Assembly: GCF_037153975.1 (NCBI RefSeq)
Contig: NZ_JBBAYJ010000010.1
Coordinates: forward strand, 1 to 64,000
DNA length: 64,000 nt
Source: Aquipuribacter sp. SD81
GTDB taxonomy: Bacteria > Actinomycetota > Actinomycetes > Actinomycetales > JBBAYJ01
Direction: 5' to 3'
Of the stretch, positions 1 through 8,720 are shown piece after piece. A program made the position numbers and the translations under genes. How positions within the stretch are numbered: the stretch's first letter is position 1; the number at the start of each line of letters is the position of its first letter. The notes below the pieces were generated by a model. It was not told the DNA's origin, made no database searches, and saw only the letters and a program-made list of their open reading frames with translations.

Positions 1-1
1 C

Positions 2-472
2 GACCGGCCGCACCAGTCGCTGGAGGACGAGGTGCCCGCCGCCCGCTTCGCCGGGCGCAGCGGTCAGGGCGGCCAGGGCGGTCAGGGCGGTCAGGGCAGC
101 CAAGGCAGCCAGAGCGGCGGCGCACCGGCAGTGGTGCCGCAGCAGCGAGCCTCAGGACACATTGCTGGGAAGCCGGCCCGGGGGTCGGCTCGTGGGGTGG
201 AGGCGGTACAACGTCCGAAGGGAGTCCCGGAGCAGTCCGGTGAGCAGTGGGTCGCGCGCAGGATCACGACCAACGGGGTGGTGTCGGTGGCCGGGCAGGT
301 CGTGTGCGTGGGCAAGCACTACGCCGGCTCACGGGCGGACGTGCTGGTCAAGGCCGACCTGCTGCAGTTCTGGGTGGCGGAGGTCCTGGTCAAGACCGTC
401 GCCAGGACCAATGATCGACCGGTGCGGTGGAAGAACGCCGCGGCCCGCCGGGCCAAGATCACAAACGAATGA
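2..472 (+). pseudogene. IS481-type transposase, C-terminal part, cut by the window edge
   Basis: The frame is open from base 2 and starts with RPHQSL, the motif near the end of the DDE integrase core of IS481-type transposases (usually RPHQAL or RPHQSL followed by PAxRF, here PAARF). After a Gly/Gln-rich stretch (bases 60-115) comes the family's C-terminal beta region, with a TNGVVSVAGQVVCVGKHYAG-type segment and LLQFWV. The catalytic core lies outside the window, so intactness cannot be judged. The Gly/Gln insertion is unusual for the family and may mark a decaying copy. The family call is confident; activity is not. Confidence 0.75.
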
Positions 473-656
473 GTGTCAAGGATCTACCGACACAGATCTG
501 TCAAGCATGTCCCGAAGGTCGACAGGCCCACCGGTCGGTGTGTGCACCTTCGCCTCATCCTTGACGGTTCGTCGTCGGGTGATGCGTGACGGCGTCTCGG
601 CGGATGCTCTGCACAGCCCCGGGACGGCGGCCGTGGGCGACCGGGGAGGGGGCAGG
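473..656. mobile_element. Probable right end of the IS481-type element
   Basis: This gap follows the transposase stop. It contains the phrase ctgtcaagcatgtcccga, of the kind often seen just after IS481-type transposase genes, and a 9-bp inverted pair GTCAAGGAT (475-483) and ATCCTTGAC (557-565). The exact terminus and target duplication cannot be set without the left end. The last bases hold the ribosome site of the hydrolase that follows (GGAGG near 645). Confidence 0.35.
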
Positions 657-1538
657 ATGCGGTCCGTGCGCAGCCGCTACCGGACGGACGAGGGTCGGCG
701 GGTCGTCGTCGCGTGGTGCCGGGAGCGCCTCGCCGAGACCGACGTGGCGCACGAGGAGCGCAGCGTCGAGACCGGCGCGGGCAGCTCGCACCTGCTCGTC
801 GCCGGGCGCGGCGGTGCCACCGTTCTCCTCCTGCCGGGCACCGACATGGCCGCGGCCACGAGCCTGCCGCTCGTGCGCGCCCTCGTGGAGGAGGGTCTGC
901 GGGTCGTTGTCGCGGACCTGCCGGACCAGCCCGGGCTCAGCGACGCCGACCTCCCCCGTCGGCACCGCATGACGGCGTACGGGACGTGGGCCGGACAGGT
1001 GGTCGAACGGCTGCGGCACGAGTCGCCCCAGCCCGGACCGCTCGTCGTCGTCGGGCACTCGCTCGGCGCGGCCGTCGCGCTCGCGATGCCCACCGCCGGC
1101 GTCGCCGCGCTCGTGCTCGTGGACCCGGCTGGGCTCGTGCGGCTGCGCGTGGGCCGGCGGGTGCTCGCGGCGACGCTGCCGTGGGTGCTGCGGCCCACCC
1201 CGGCCCGGTCCCGCGCCCTCCTCGAGCAGCTGACCGGTCCGGGCCACCCCCCGAGCGCGCAGCTCGTCGAGTGGTTCACCCTCGTCGCCCGTTGCTGCCG
1301 ACCCGTCGGCGCACCCGGGCCGCTGCCCGGAGCCGTCCTCGACCGCTGGCGCGGCACCCCGGTGCACGTGCTGTCCGGCGAGCACGACTGCTTCCTGCCA
1401 CCCGACGCGCTCGCGGCCGCCGCCCGCGACCGGCTCGGCACCGCGCTGACCGTCCTGCCCGGGCTCGGCCACCTCGCGGTGGACGAGGACCCCGACGCGG
1501 TCGCCCGGGCCGTCGCGGAGGTCGCCCGTCCGCGGTAG
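657..1538 (+). CDS. Alpha/beta hydrolase
   Basis: A 293-residue protein of the alpha/beta hydrolase fold, probably a cytoplasmic esterase or related hydrolase of unknown substrate. The nucleophile elbow GHSLG, an acid in SGEHD and the final histidine in GLGHL form a complete Ser-Asp-His triad in the usual order. The oxyanion-side strand reads LLLPGTD. The ATG at 657 is chosen because GGAGG lies about 8 bases upstream and the conserved fold begins shortly after; longer in-frame starts run into IS sequence. It is followed by a VOC/SRPBCC pair on the same strand after a 116-base gap, so it is probably a separate unit. Confidence 0.85.
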   Translation: MRSVRSRYRTDEGRRVVVAWCRERLAETDVAHEERSVETGAGSSHLLVAGRGGATVLLLPGTDMAAATSLPLVRALVEEGLRVVVADLPDQPGLSDADLPRRHRMTAYGTWAGQVVERLRHESPQPGPLVVVGHSLGAAVALAMPTAGVAALVLVDPAGLVRLRVGRRVLAATLPWVLRPTPARSRALLEQLTGPGHPPSAQLVEWFTLVARCCRPVGAPGPLPGAVLDRWRGTPVHVLSGEHDCFLPPDALAAAARDRLGTALTVLPGLGHLAVDEDPDAVARAVAEVARPR

Positions 1539-1654
1539 GGCGCGTGGCACACCCGCCCTCCCGCTCGGCACCGATGAGTCCGCGGTCCCGCCCCGGTCCA
1601 CCCTCGGCCACGTCACGCCGTGCCCGCCATGCACCCGGCCACCGAGGAGCAGCC

Positions 1655-2077
1655 ATGACCGCCGAGTCGACCGAGACCGCCCACCGCCACACCCCCGGCC
1701 TGCACGGCTGGGTGACCCATACGGAGCTGTCGAGCGACGACCCCGCTGCGACGCGCGAGTGGTGCGCCACCGTCCTCGGCTGGCGGTTCCGGCCCGTCAT
1801 GGCCACCCCCGCCGGCGACTACCACCTCTTCTCCTACTCCGAGCAGGGCGGCGGCGGAGTCCGCGCGACCGCGCCCGGCGAGCCACCCGGCTCCACGCCG
1901 ACCGTGCACGTCGACGACGCCGACGCCGCCTTCACCGCGGCGCTCGCGGCCGGCGCGTCGGCGGTCGAGGACCCGCACGACGTCATGCCGGGCGTGCGGG
2001 TGGCGCTCGTGCGCGCGCCGGGTGGGGTCCTGCTCGGCTTCTCCGGTCCGAGCCGAGACGGGCAGGCGCCCGCATGA
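1655..2077 (+). CDS. VOC (glyoxalase/bleomycin-resistance fold) protein
   Basis: A 140-residue protein of the vicinal oxygen chelate superfamily. The sequence shows the typical paired beta-alpha-beta modules: HTELSSDDPAATREWCATVLGW at the start (function pairing metal with substrate in this family) and VHVDDADAAFTAALAAGA in the second half, ending in a GGVLLGF strand. The substrate cannot be read from the sequence. ATG 1655 has GAGGAGC just upstream. Its TGA overlaps the ATG of the next gene by four bases (ATGA), so the two are translationally coupled. Confidence 0.85.
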   Translation: MTAESTETAHRHTPGLHGWVTHTELSSDDPAATREWCATVLGWRFRPVMATPAGDYHLFSYSEQGGGGVRATAPGEPPGSTPTVHVDDADAAFTAALAAGASAVEDPHDVMPGVRVALVRAPGGVLLGFSGPSRDGQAPA

Positions 2078-2529
2078 GCGCCCGCACCATCGAGAAGTCC
2101 GTGCACGTCGCCGCGCCACCGGAGCGGGTGTGGAGCGTCCTGCTCGACGACACCACGTACCGGCGGTGGACGGCCGCGTTCATGCCCGGCTCCTACGCCG
2201 AGACCGACTGGCAGGAGGGCAGCACCGTCCGCTTCGTCGACCCGTCCCGCACCGGCATGCTCGGCCGCGTCCTGACGAGCAGGTACCCGGAGCTGGTCGA
2301 CATCGAGTACGACGGCATCGTCACCGAGGGCCGCGACGACACCGACAGCGACGCCGCCCGGGAGTACCGCGGCACCCGGGAGACCTACCGGCTCACCCCG
2401 ACGGACGGCGGCACCCACCTGGCGGTCTCCGCGCCGAGCGCCGAGGAGTACTACGACGACATGGTCGCCGCGTGGGACCGGGCGCTCGCCACGCTCAAGG
2501 AGCTCGCCGAGGCACCCTCCGGCGGCTGA
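2074..2529 (+). CDS. SRPBCC (START/Bet v1-like) family protein
   Basis: A 151-residue SRPBCC protein, the helix-grip fold that binds a hydrophobic ligand. The N-terminus IEKSVHVAAPPERVWSVLLD is the standard first strand and helix of AHA1/polyketide-cyclase-like members, and the C-terminal long helix carries DMVAAWDRALATLKELAE. Its start overlaps the VOC stop by four bases. VOC plus SRPBCC pairs are common in actinobacteria, often in small-molecule handling; the ligand is unknown. A weak hairpin follows the stop. Confidence 0.85.
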   Translation: MSARTIEKSVHVAAPPERVWSVLLDDTTYRRWTAAFMPGSYAETDWQEGSTVRFVDPSRTGMLGRVLTSRYPELVDIEYDGIVTEGRDDTDSDAAREYRGTRETYRLTPTDGGTHLAVSAPSAEEYYDDMVAAWDRALATLKELAEAPSGG

Positions 2530-2541
2530 GGCTCCCTGGGT

Positions 2542-2568
2542 GACCGCCACGCGCGGCGTGTCGCGGTC
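2542..2568. terminator. Possible bidirectional terminator hairpin
   Basis: GACCGC-CACGC pairs with GCGTG-GCGGTC around a 3-base loop, with a two-base bulge in the right arm. It sits between two convergent genes. There is no T tract, as is usual for terminators in this genome. Confidence 0.4.
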
Positions 2569-2597
2569 GCGGAGGAGGAGTCACCGCGCGGGCGGCG

Positions 2598-3038
2598 TCA
2601 GCCCCAGCTGCTGCCCGGCAGGTAGGTGCCCCCGCTCCACTCCCGCCCGGCGGGGTCGAGCACCCGGCACCGCCGGGTGCCCCACTCGGTGTCCTCCGGC
2701 GGCGTCACCGAGGTCCCGCCCGCGGCGACCGCCGCGTCGTGGAACGCGTCGACCTCGGCCGCGTCGGCCATGCCGAGGTAGAGCCCGGCGCCGCTCGAGC
2801 GGCCGACGAGCGGCGCGACCGTGTACGCGGCGTCGTCGCTCGCCACCATGCAGACGACGTCGCCGAGCCGCACCTCGCTGTGCAGGACGCTGCCGTCCTC
2901 GCCGTCCTGCCGGGCGACCACCTCGAAGCCGACGGCGCGGAGCCAGTCGAGCGCCGCGGGCGCGTCGGGGTAGCTGAGGTACGCGAACAGCTGCGTGGCC
3001 ACGACAGCATGCTCCGGACCCCGGGGGCGCGGCGTCAA
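2598..3038 (-). CDS. VOC (glyoxalase-like) protein
   Basis: A second, unrelated VOC-superfamily protein of up to 146 residues. It has the module start LFAYLSYPDAPAALDWLRAVGFE, a middle strand VVCMVASDD, a second module GLYLGMADAAEVDAFHDAAVAAGG, and the end RCRVLDPAGREWSGGTY. The last motif (DPxGxxW) is typical of PhnB/glyoxalase-like family members. The conserved region starts at residue 14, so a GTG start at 3002 is a serious alternative to the start at 3038. Substrate unknown. Confidence 0.8.
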   Translation of the reverse strand: MTPRPRGPEHAVVATQLFAYLSYPDAPAALDWLRAVGFEVVARQDGEDGSVLHSEVRLGDVVCMVASDDAAYTVAPLVGRSSGAGLYLGMADAAEVDAFHDAAVAAGGTSVTPPEDTEWGTRRCRVLDPAGREWSGGTYLPGSSWG

Positions 3039-3063
3039 CGGTGGCGCGGGGACCGTCCCGGGG

Positions 3064-4776
3064 TCAGCCTCGTCGCGCCCGGACCCGGCGCACGAGGCTC
3101 GCGAGCACCTCGGTCACCTCGCGGACGCCGAGCGCACGGGCCGACGGCACGTACACGGCACCGAGCAGGGCGACCGCGGCGAGACCGCCCACCTCCGGCG
3201 GCAGGGTGAGCAGCAGCGGCCGGGCCAGCCCCGCGACCGCACCGGCCGCCGCGGCGGCGAGGGCGATCCGGCCGAGCTGGCCGCCGCCGAGCCGGACCGG
3301 GCCGAGCCGGCGCCGGACGGCCCGGCGCAGCGCCACGACCTCGACCCAGGCGGCGAGCCCGCTGCCGAGCGCCAGGCCCGCCGCACCGAGACGCACGACG
3401 CCGGCGGTGTCGTCGCGCTCGTCGGCGGGCAGCGGGGTGAGGGCGGGCAGGTCCCCGAGGACGCGCAGCCCGTCCGGCGTGACCGCCACCCGGTCCAGCT
3501 GCAGCATGAGGACGGCCCCCACCACCAGGGACACGACGACACGGACGGTGGCGGTGACCGCGGGGATCCGCGTCTCCGAGCCGGCGTACAGGGCGGCCTG
3601 GAGCAGCCGGCCCGATGTGGTGGCGGTGAGCCCGACGGTGAAGCCGGCGAGCACGAGCCACACCGCCACCACCTCCAGCCGCCCGAACTCACCCGTCTGG
3701 AAGAGCGTCGCGGTCACGAGGTCCCCGACCACGAGGTAGCCGACCGCGGTCGGCACGACGAGGGCGGCGACCCGGCCGAGCCCCGCCTCGACGTGCCGCA
3801 GCGACGACTCCCGGCCGCCCCCCGCCGCGCGCTCCTGCGCCGAGCCGGCCGACAGCCGTGGCAGCGCCGCGGCGGCGACCGCCATGCCGAAGAGGCTGAC
3901 GGGCAGCAGGTAGAGCACCTGCGCGTACCGCAGGCTCGCGAGCGCACCGGCGGCGAGGTAGCTCGCGAGCAGCACCTGCAGGTACGTCGAGACCTGCACG
4001 ACGCCCTTGGCCGCCACCACGGGCCCGAACGCGCGCAGCACCTCCGGCACGCCGGGTACGCGCACGCGCGGGACCGGCCGCAGCCCGCGCGTGAGCCGCA
4101 GCACCGCCGGCAGCTGCACGAGCAGCTGCAGCCCGCCTCCGACGACGGTGCCGACGCCCAGCCAGCGGACGAGCTCCTCCTGCACCCGGACCGTCCCGGC
4201 CGTCCCGTCGACGAGGTACCAGGCAGCCAGGGCGAGCGCGACGACCTGCGCCACGTTGAGCAGCGACGGCGCGACGTAGGAGAGGAAGAACCGGCCGTGG
4301 CTGTTGAGGACCCCGAGGCACCACGCGCTCACGACCAGCAGGCCGACGGCGGGGAACATGAGCCGGACGAGGTCGACGGTGAGCGCGAACGTGTCCGGTC
4401 GGGCGCGCAGGCCACCCGCGATCAGGACCGTGAGCGGCTCGGCGAGGGCGACCCCGAGCAGGGTGAGGCCACCTGCGGCGAGGACGAGCAGGCCGAGCAC
4501 CGCCGAGGCGACCCGGCCGGCGTCGCGCGGCCGCCCCTCGGCCAGCAGCCGGCTGTACACCGGGATGAACGACGCCGACAGCACCCCCTCCCCCAGCAGG
4601 TGCTGCAGCAGGTTCGGGATGCGGAACGCGACGGTGAAGGCGTCGGCGGCACCGCTCGTGCCGAGGTAGTGCCCGAGCGCGCGCTCGCGCACGAGCCCCG
4701 TGACGCGGGAGACGAGGATGCCGGCGGCGACCAGGCCCGAGCTGCGCCGCCCGGAGCCCCGCGCTGGCCCGCTCAG
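3064..4776 (-). CDS. MurJ/MviN-type lipid flippase (start uncertain, possibly CTG)
   Basis: A membrane protein of about 570 residues of the MurJ/MviN branch of the MOP superfamily, which moves lipid-linked precursors such as lipid II across the cytoplasmic membrane. Family signatures are clear: LVSRVTGLVRERALG in the first helix, RIPNLLQHLLGEG and SASFIPVYSRLL in the second, followed by many hydrophobic helices. No ATG, GTG or TTG occurs in frame between GTG 4920, which would overlap the upstream gene by about 150 bases, and the conserved N-terminus. A CTG at 4776 overlaps the stop of the upstream gene as CTGA, matching the GTGA/ATGA couplings elsewhere here. It is coupled to an ATP-grasp ligase, so it may be a paralogue serving a dedicated polymer rather than the essential MurJ. 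Confidence 0.85.
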   Translation of the reverse strand: MSGPARGSGRRSSGLVAAGILVSRVTGLVRERALGHYLGTSGAADAFTVAFRIPNLLQHLLGEGVLSASFIPVYSRLLAEGRPRDAGRVASAVLGLLVLAAGGLTLLGVALAEPLTVLIAGGLRARPDTFALTVDLVRLMFPAVGLLVVSAWCLGVLNSHGRFFLSYVAPSLLNVAQVVALALAAWYLVDGTAGTVRVQEELVRWLGVGTVVGGGLQLLVQLPAVLRLTRGLRPVPRVRVPGVPEVLRAFGPVVAAKGVVQVSTYLQVLLASYLAAGALASLRYAQVLYLLPVSLFGMAVAAAALPRLSAGSAQERAAGGGRESSLRHVEAGLGRVAALVVPTAVGYLVVGDLVTATLFQTGEFGRLEVVAVWLVLAGFTVGLTATTSGRLLQAALYAGSETRIPAVTATVRVVVSLVVGAVLMLQLDRVAVTPDGLRVLGDLPALTPLPADERDDTAGVVRLGAAGLALGSGLAAWVEVVALRRAVRRRLGPVRLGGGQLGRIALAAAAAGAVAGLARPLLLTLPPEVGGLAAVALLGAVYVPSARALGVREVTEVLASLVRRVRARRG

Positions 4777-6020
4777 CCCAGGACCCGGGAGTCCGACACG
4801 ACGGCCCCACCGACGGTCGGGTCCCCCGCGTCCGGTCGGGACGAGCCGGTGCCGACCGCCGGTCCGGGACCCACGGCACGGCGACCGGTCGGTCGCAGCC
4901 GGCTCGTGACGAGGTGCCACGTGGGAGCCGGGTCGCGCCGCGACCACACGCTCGTGCGCGCGGACGCCGCCCAGCGCAGGGTGCCCGCCACGTCGCGGAC
5001 GAGCCCGCCGCGGCGCTCCACCGTCGCCCGTCGCAGGTCGCCCGCCCCCCAGGAGAACCGCACGCCCGCCGGCGCGTCGGGCAGGTCGGGGACGGGCAGG
5101 CCGAGGGCCTGCCGTGCCCACGCGTCGGCGAGGCCCGGGCGTGCCGCGTCGGCGAGGCCCATCGAGCCGTAGAAGCGGCCGTTGAGGTCGATGAGGTGCG
5201 GTACGCCGTCGTCGCCGGTGAGGAACTGCAGCTCGACGAGCCCCGTCCAGCCGAGCCCGGCCAGCAGCCGCTCGGCCCGCGCGGCCAGGTCGGCGTCGAC
5301 CGCCACGGTCTCCGCGCTCGCCGAGACGCCGCTCGGGGTCGGCCAGAGCGTCCGGGCCCGCTGCTGCACCCTCCCCACGAGCCGGCCGTCGTGCACGAGC
5401 CCGATGAGGGCACCGAGGCCACCGCTCACCGGGCGCTGCAGGACCGCCTCGAGACCGGCCGCCTCGATCTGCCGCAGCCGCTCGCGGGCGGCGCCGTCGT
5501 GCGCGCTCGCGAACACGCGCGTCTCCACGCGCAGCGGCTCCCGCTGACCGGGCCGCCAGTGCGAGCGGCACTTGACGACCACGGGGCCGTCCCAGGACGC
5601 GAGCGCCTCGGTCGTCCCGGTCGTGGTCGCCGGCGAGGCGATGCCGACCGCGCGGGCGCGCTCACCGAGCTCGGCCTTGTCCAGCGCGCGGGCGACGACG
5701 TCGGGGGCCGGGTGGGCGACACGCGCCGGGACGTCGGCCGCGAACCACGACAGGGCGGCCATCCAGTCGTCGGCGCCGCCGAAGACGACGTCGTAGCCGC
5801 CCTCACGGACGGCCCGCTGCACCCCGGCGAGGAAGTCCTGACCGTCGCCGCGCGGGCGGGGCACCGTGTGACGGGCGGCGCAGGCGCGGGACGCGCCGAC
5901 CATGCCGCCCCCGTCGGGCGTGCCCACCCCGACCGTCCAGCCGGCGGCCGTCAGGGAGCGGACGGCCGCGAGAGCACCGCGCGCCCGCCCCAGGGTGACG
6001 ACCAGTGCCCTCCGGCTCAC
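4773..6020 (-). CDS. ATP-grasp domain ligase
   Basis: A 415-residue ATP-grasp enzyme, a family that uses acyl-phosphate intermediates to join a carboxylate to an amine or thiol. It has an N-terminal Rossmann-like pre-ATP-grasp region (RALVVTLGRARGALAAVRSL), an ATP-binding lysine strand (VVVKCRSHWRPG), an adenine-contact strand (EAVLQRPVSGG) and the metal-binding end VELQFL followed by LIDLNGRFYGS. GTG 6020 is preferred to the ATG at 6083, whose extra residues are Pro/Arg-rich and unlike the fold. The stop overlaps the probable start of the flippase, suggesting the ligase makes or modifies something the flippase exports. That link is inference. Confidence 0.85.
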   Translation of the reverse strand: MSRRALVVTLGRARGALAAVRSLTAAGWTVGVGTPDGGGMVGASRACAARHTVPRPRGDGQDFLAGVQRAVREGGYDVVFGGADDWMAALSWFAADVPARVAHPAPDVVARALDKAELGERARAVGIASPATTTGTTEALASWDGPVVVKCRSHWRPGQREPLRVETRVFASAHDGAARERLRQIEAAGLEAVLQRPVSGGLGALIGLVHDGRLVGRVQQRARTLWPTPSGVSASAETVAVDADLAARAERLLAGLGWTGLVELQFLTGDDGVPHLIDLNGRFYGSMGLADAARPGLADAWARQALGLPVPDLPDAPAGVRFSWGAGDLRRATVERRGGLVRDVAGTLRWAASARTSVWSRRDPAPTWHLVTSRLRPTGRRAVGPGPAVGTGSSRPDAGDPTVGGAVVSDSRVLG

Positions 6021-6095
6021 GGGCCGCGACGCTACCCGCCGGTCCGTCCCGATCCGCGGAGGCGGGGCCGGAGGTGCGGGCACCGCGCGGCTCCC

Positions 6096-6247
6096 GCCAC
6101 CAGCACGTCATCCCCCGCTCCCGCGGCGACGGCCTGCGCGTGTGGCTCGGGCCGCGCCGGCGCTACCGGGACGAGGCGCACGCGGCGGCGACGGCGACGG
6201 CCGTCCGCGACGCGCCGGCCGGGCTCCCGGACGGACAGCCCGGCTGA
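6096..6247 (+). pseudogene. Orphan C-terminal fragment of a HIT-family gene
   Basis: This short stretch encodes HQHVIP, then GDGL, WLGPRRRYRDEAHAAA and a stop. It closely matches the C-terminal third of the intact HIT gene at 14513-14962 (HVHQHVIP, DDGL, WLGPRRRYRDDAHAAA). Upstream sequence encodes none of the rest of a HIT domain, and no start or ribosome site is sensible. Similarity is visible at DNA level (for example gcacgtcatcccccgc in both). I read it as the leftover of a duplicated HIT gene whose 5' part was lost. Confidence 0.8.
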
Positions 6248-6263
6248 GACCGGTCCGACCGCG

Positions 6264-8720
6264 TCAGGGTCGGCCGTCGACCAGCGGGACGTCGGGCTCG
6301 GCCGACGCCCACGACGGGAGGTCGACAGCCCCGGCCTGGAGCGGTCGGGGCCGGTCCTGGTGGTGCAGCCGGACCGCGACGAGCGCGACGTCGTCCCGGC
6401 CGCGCTCGGGCAGCATGCGCGCGAGCACCTCGTCGCACAGCGCGTCCAGACCGTCCGCGACGTCACCGGCCGCCTGCGCGCGGGCCACGGCGGCCACGGT
6501 CGCCCGCAGCCGCTCGAGCCCGGCGTCGAGGCCCTCGCGGCGCCGCTCCACGAGCCCGTCGGTGTAGAGCAGCACGGTCGAGCCACGCGGCACCTCGGCC
6601 GTGTGCTCGCCACGGTCGACGTCGGGGTCGACCCCGAGCAGCAGGTCGGCGCCGGCGTCCGGCGCGTGGAGGAAGCGGGCCCCGCCGTCCTCGTCGAGCA
6701 GGACGGGGGGCGGGTGGCCCGCGTTGGACCAGCGCAGCGTGGTCACGCGCCGTTCCACCTGCTCGGCGTCCTGCTCGAGCCGAAGGACCACCGCCGTGAC
6801 GGTGGGACCGACCTCGAGCGCGCGGACCGCCCTGTCGGTGGCCCGCAGCACGCCCGCGGGTCCCTCGCCCGTCATGACGGCTGCTGCGCGCACGAGCGTC
6901 CGCACCTGTCCCATGGCGGCGGCCGCGTCGGTGTCGTGGCCGAGCACGTCGCCGATGACGAGCACCGTCGCCCCGGGCGGCTGGAGGAAGGCGTCGTACC
7001 AGTCGCCGCCCACCTGCGCGGCCGCCGCGGCGGGCACGTACCGCACGACGACGTGGGCGTGGTCGGGCTCGGGAGGCGCGGTGAGCAGGGCTCGCTGCAG
7101 CTGCTCGGCGATCCGCACCTGCTGCTGCGCCGCGGCGACCGCGTCGACGACGATCCCCGCGCGGTCGGCGACCGCGCGCACCAGCGACACGACCTCGGGG
7201 GTCGGGCCGCTCGCGCCCAGTGCGGTGCGCGTGTCGACGGGGTCGACCCCGAGCTCTTCCACCGGGCTGGCCCCGAGCCGCGCTCCCGCTGCCACCGAGG
7301 CGCCGGAGGCGTCCGCTCGGTGCGCGGGCGCCGCGTCCCAGCACAGGCTCACCATGCCGAGGGTCCGGCCGCGGGCCACGACCGGGACCATGAGGGCCGA
7401 CTCCGGGGCGAGCGCCTCCAGCGCGTGCACCGCCGGGTGGGGCGGGTGCGTGGGGAACGTGTCGCGCACCGCCGCCGTCGCCCCGGAGGCGATGACGCTG
7501 GGTGCGCCGTCGAGCAGCGCCCGCGCCATGTACGGCGACACGGTCGGCACCGGCGAGGACCGGTAGGCGTCGAGGCGCGCGGCCGCGTAGCGCTCGACGT
7601 CACCCACCCGGGCCGGGTCGCGGTGCGCGACGGCGACGTCGTGCATCCGCTGCAGCCGGGCGGCCGCACGCACCCGGTCGGCGGTCTCGTCGAGGACCGA
7701 CGTCGCCTTCCGCCGTCGTGGGTCGTGCGCGCCGTCCGGGTCGTCGACGGCGCCCTCGACGACCGTCACGACCGCCCAGTCCGCGACGGCCGGCACGAGC
7801 AGTCCGGCGAGCGCGGCGAGTGCCTCCTCGGCGTCGGCCACGCCCGCGAAGAGCTCCCCGGCCTCGGCGAGCAGCTCGGCGCGCCTGAGAGCGACCTGCG
7901 CGTCGCGCTGGGCCCGCACCCTCACGGTGATGTCGGTGAAGTACAGCGCGACGCCGTCGCCCTCCGGGGTGGCCCGCACCTCGTACCAGGCGTCCAGCGG
8001 CGGCGGGTAGTACGCGTCGAAGCTGACGGGGCGGGCCGAGTCGCGCGCCCGGCGGTAGCCCTCCTCGAAGGCGGTGCCGACCGTCTCGGGGAACAGCTCC
8101 CAGATGGTGCGCCCGACGAGGGCCTCGCGGCTGCGTCCGAGGGCGGCGACGGCGTGGGCGTTGACGTGCGTCACCCGCCAGTCCGCGTCCATCGCGAGGT
8201 AGCCGACGACCATCGACTCGGTGATGTGCTCGATGCGCGCGGAGGAGCGCTGCACCTGCGCGGCGAGCTCGGTCTCGACCGTCACGTCGTCGACGACGAC
8301 GCACAGGCCCACGACCTCCCCGTCGCCGGGGAGCTCCTGCCCCTCGGGAGCCCGGGCCCGCGGCAGCCGGATGGGGTGGAAGGCGAGGTCCCAGTGGCGC
8401 CGGTCCCCCGGCCGGGCGCTGACCTCGCCGGACAGCCGGACGCCTCGCATCGGCTCGCCGCCGGCCATGACCTGCCGGTACAGCGTCTCCGCCTGCTCGC
8501 CCACCTCGCCGTTCACCTCCGCGGGCGTGCGGCCTATGAGCTCGTCGGCGTCGCGCCCGTTCATCTGCGCGAGCACGGCGTTGACGCGCACGTGCCGGCA
8601 GTCGCGGTCGAACACGCCGATGCCGAGGGGGGCGTTGGCGAGCAGCGTGTCGAACGTCGCCGCCAGGCGGCTCAGGTCCTGGGTCGGCACCCCGGGAGTG
8701 TCCCAGCCCGACGCGTCCAC
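6264..8720 (-). CDS. PAS-PAS-GAF PP2C-type (RsbU/SpoIIE) serine phosphatase
   Basis: An 818-residue cytoplasmic sensor phosphatase. PAS1 covers about 15-150 and PAS2 about 160-270, a GAF domain about 280-465, and an RsbU/SpoIIE phosphatase domain about 540-785. Phosphatase signatures include GGDWYDAF (571-578), GDVLGHDTDAA, SNAGHPPP, LLYTDGLVE and RDDVALV, so the metal-binding acids are present. In this family the enzyme dephosphorylates an anti-sigma-factor antagonist (RsbV type) and releases a stress sigma factor. No RsbV or RsbW is adjacent. It is the last of four same-strand regulatory genes, with 166 bases separating it from the next. Confidence 0.9.
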   Translation of the reverse strand: MDASGWDTPGVPTQDLSRLAATFDTLLANAPLGIGVFDRDCRHVRVNAVLAQMNGRDADELIGRTPAEVNGEVGEQAETLYRQVMAGGEPMRGVRLSGEVSARPGDRRHWDLAFHPIRLPRARAPEGQELPGDGEVVGLCVVVDDVTVETELAAQVQRSSARIEHITESMVVGYLAMDADWRVTHVNAHAVAALGRSREALVGRTIWELFPETVGTAFEEGYRRARDSARPVSFDAYYPPPLDAWYEVRATPEGDGVALYFTDITVRVRAQRDAQVALRRAELLAEAGELFAGVADAEEALAALAGLLVPAVADWAVVTVVEGAVDDPDGAHDPRRRKATSVLDETADRVRAAARLQRMHDVAVAHRDPARVGDVERYAAARLDAYRSSPVPTVSPYMARALLDGAPSVIASGATAAVRDTFPTHPPHPAVHALEALAPESALMVPVVARGRTLGMVSLCWDAAPAHRADASGASVAAGARLGASPVEELGVDPVDTRTALGASGPTPEVVSLVRAVADRAGIVVDAVAAAQQQVRIAEQLQRALLTAPPEPDHAHVVVRYVPAAAAAQVGGDWYDAFLQPPGATVLVIGDVLGHDTDAAAAMGQVRTLVRAAAVMTGEGPAGVLRATDRAVRALEVGPTVTAVVLRLEQDAEQVERRVTTLRWSNAGHPPPVLLDEDGGARFLHAPDAGADLLLGVDPDVDRGEHTAEVPRGSTVLLYTDGLVERRREGLDAGLERLRATVAAVARAQAAGDVADGLDALCDEVLARMLPERGRDDVALVAVRLHHQDRPRPLQAGAVDLPSWASAEPDVPLVDGRP

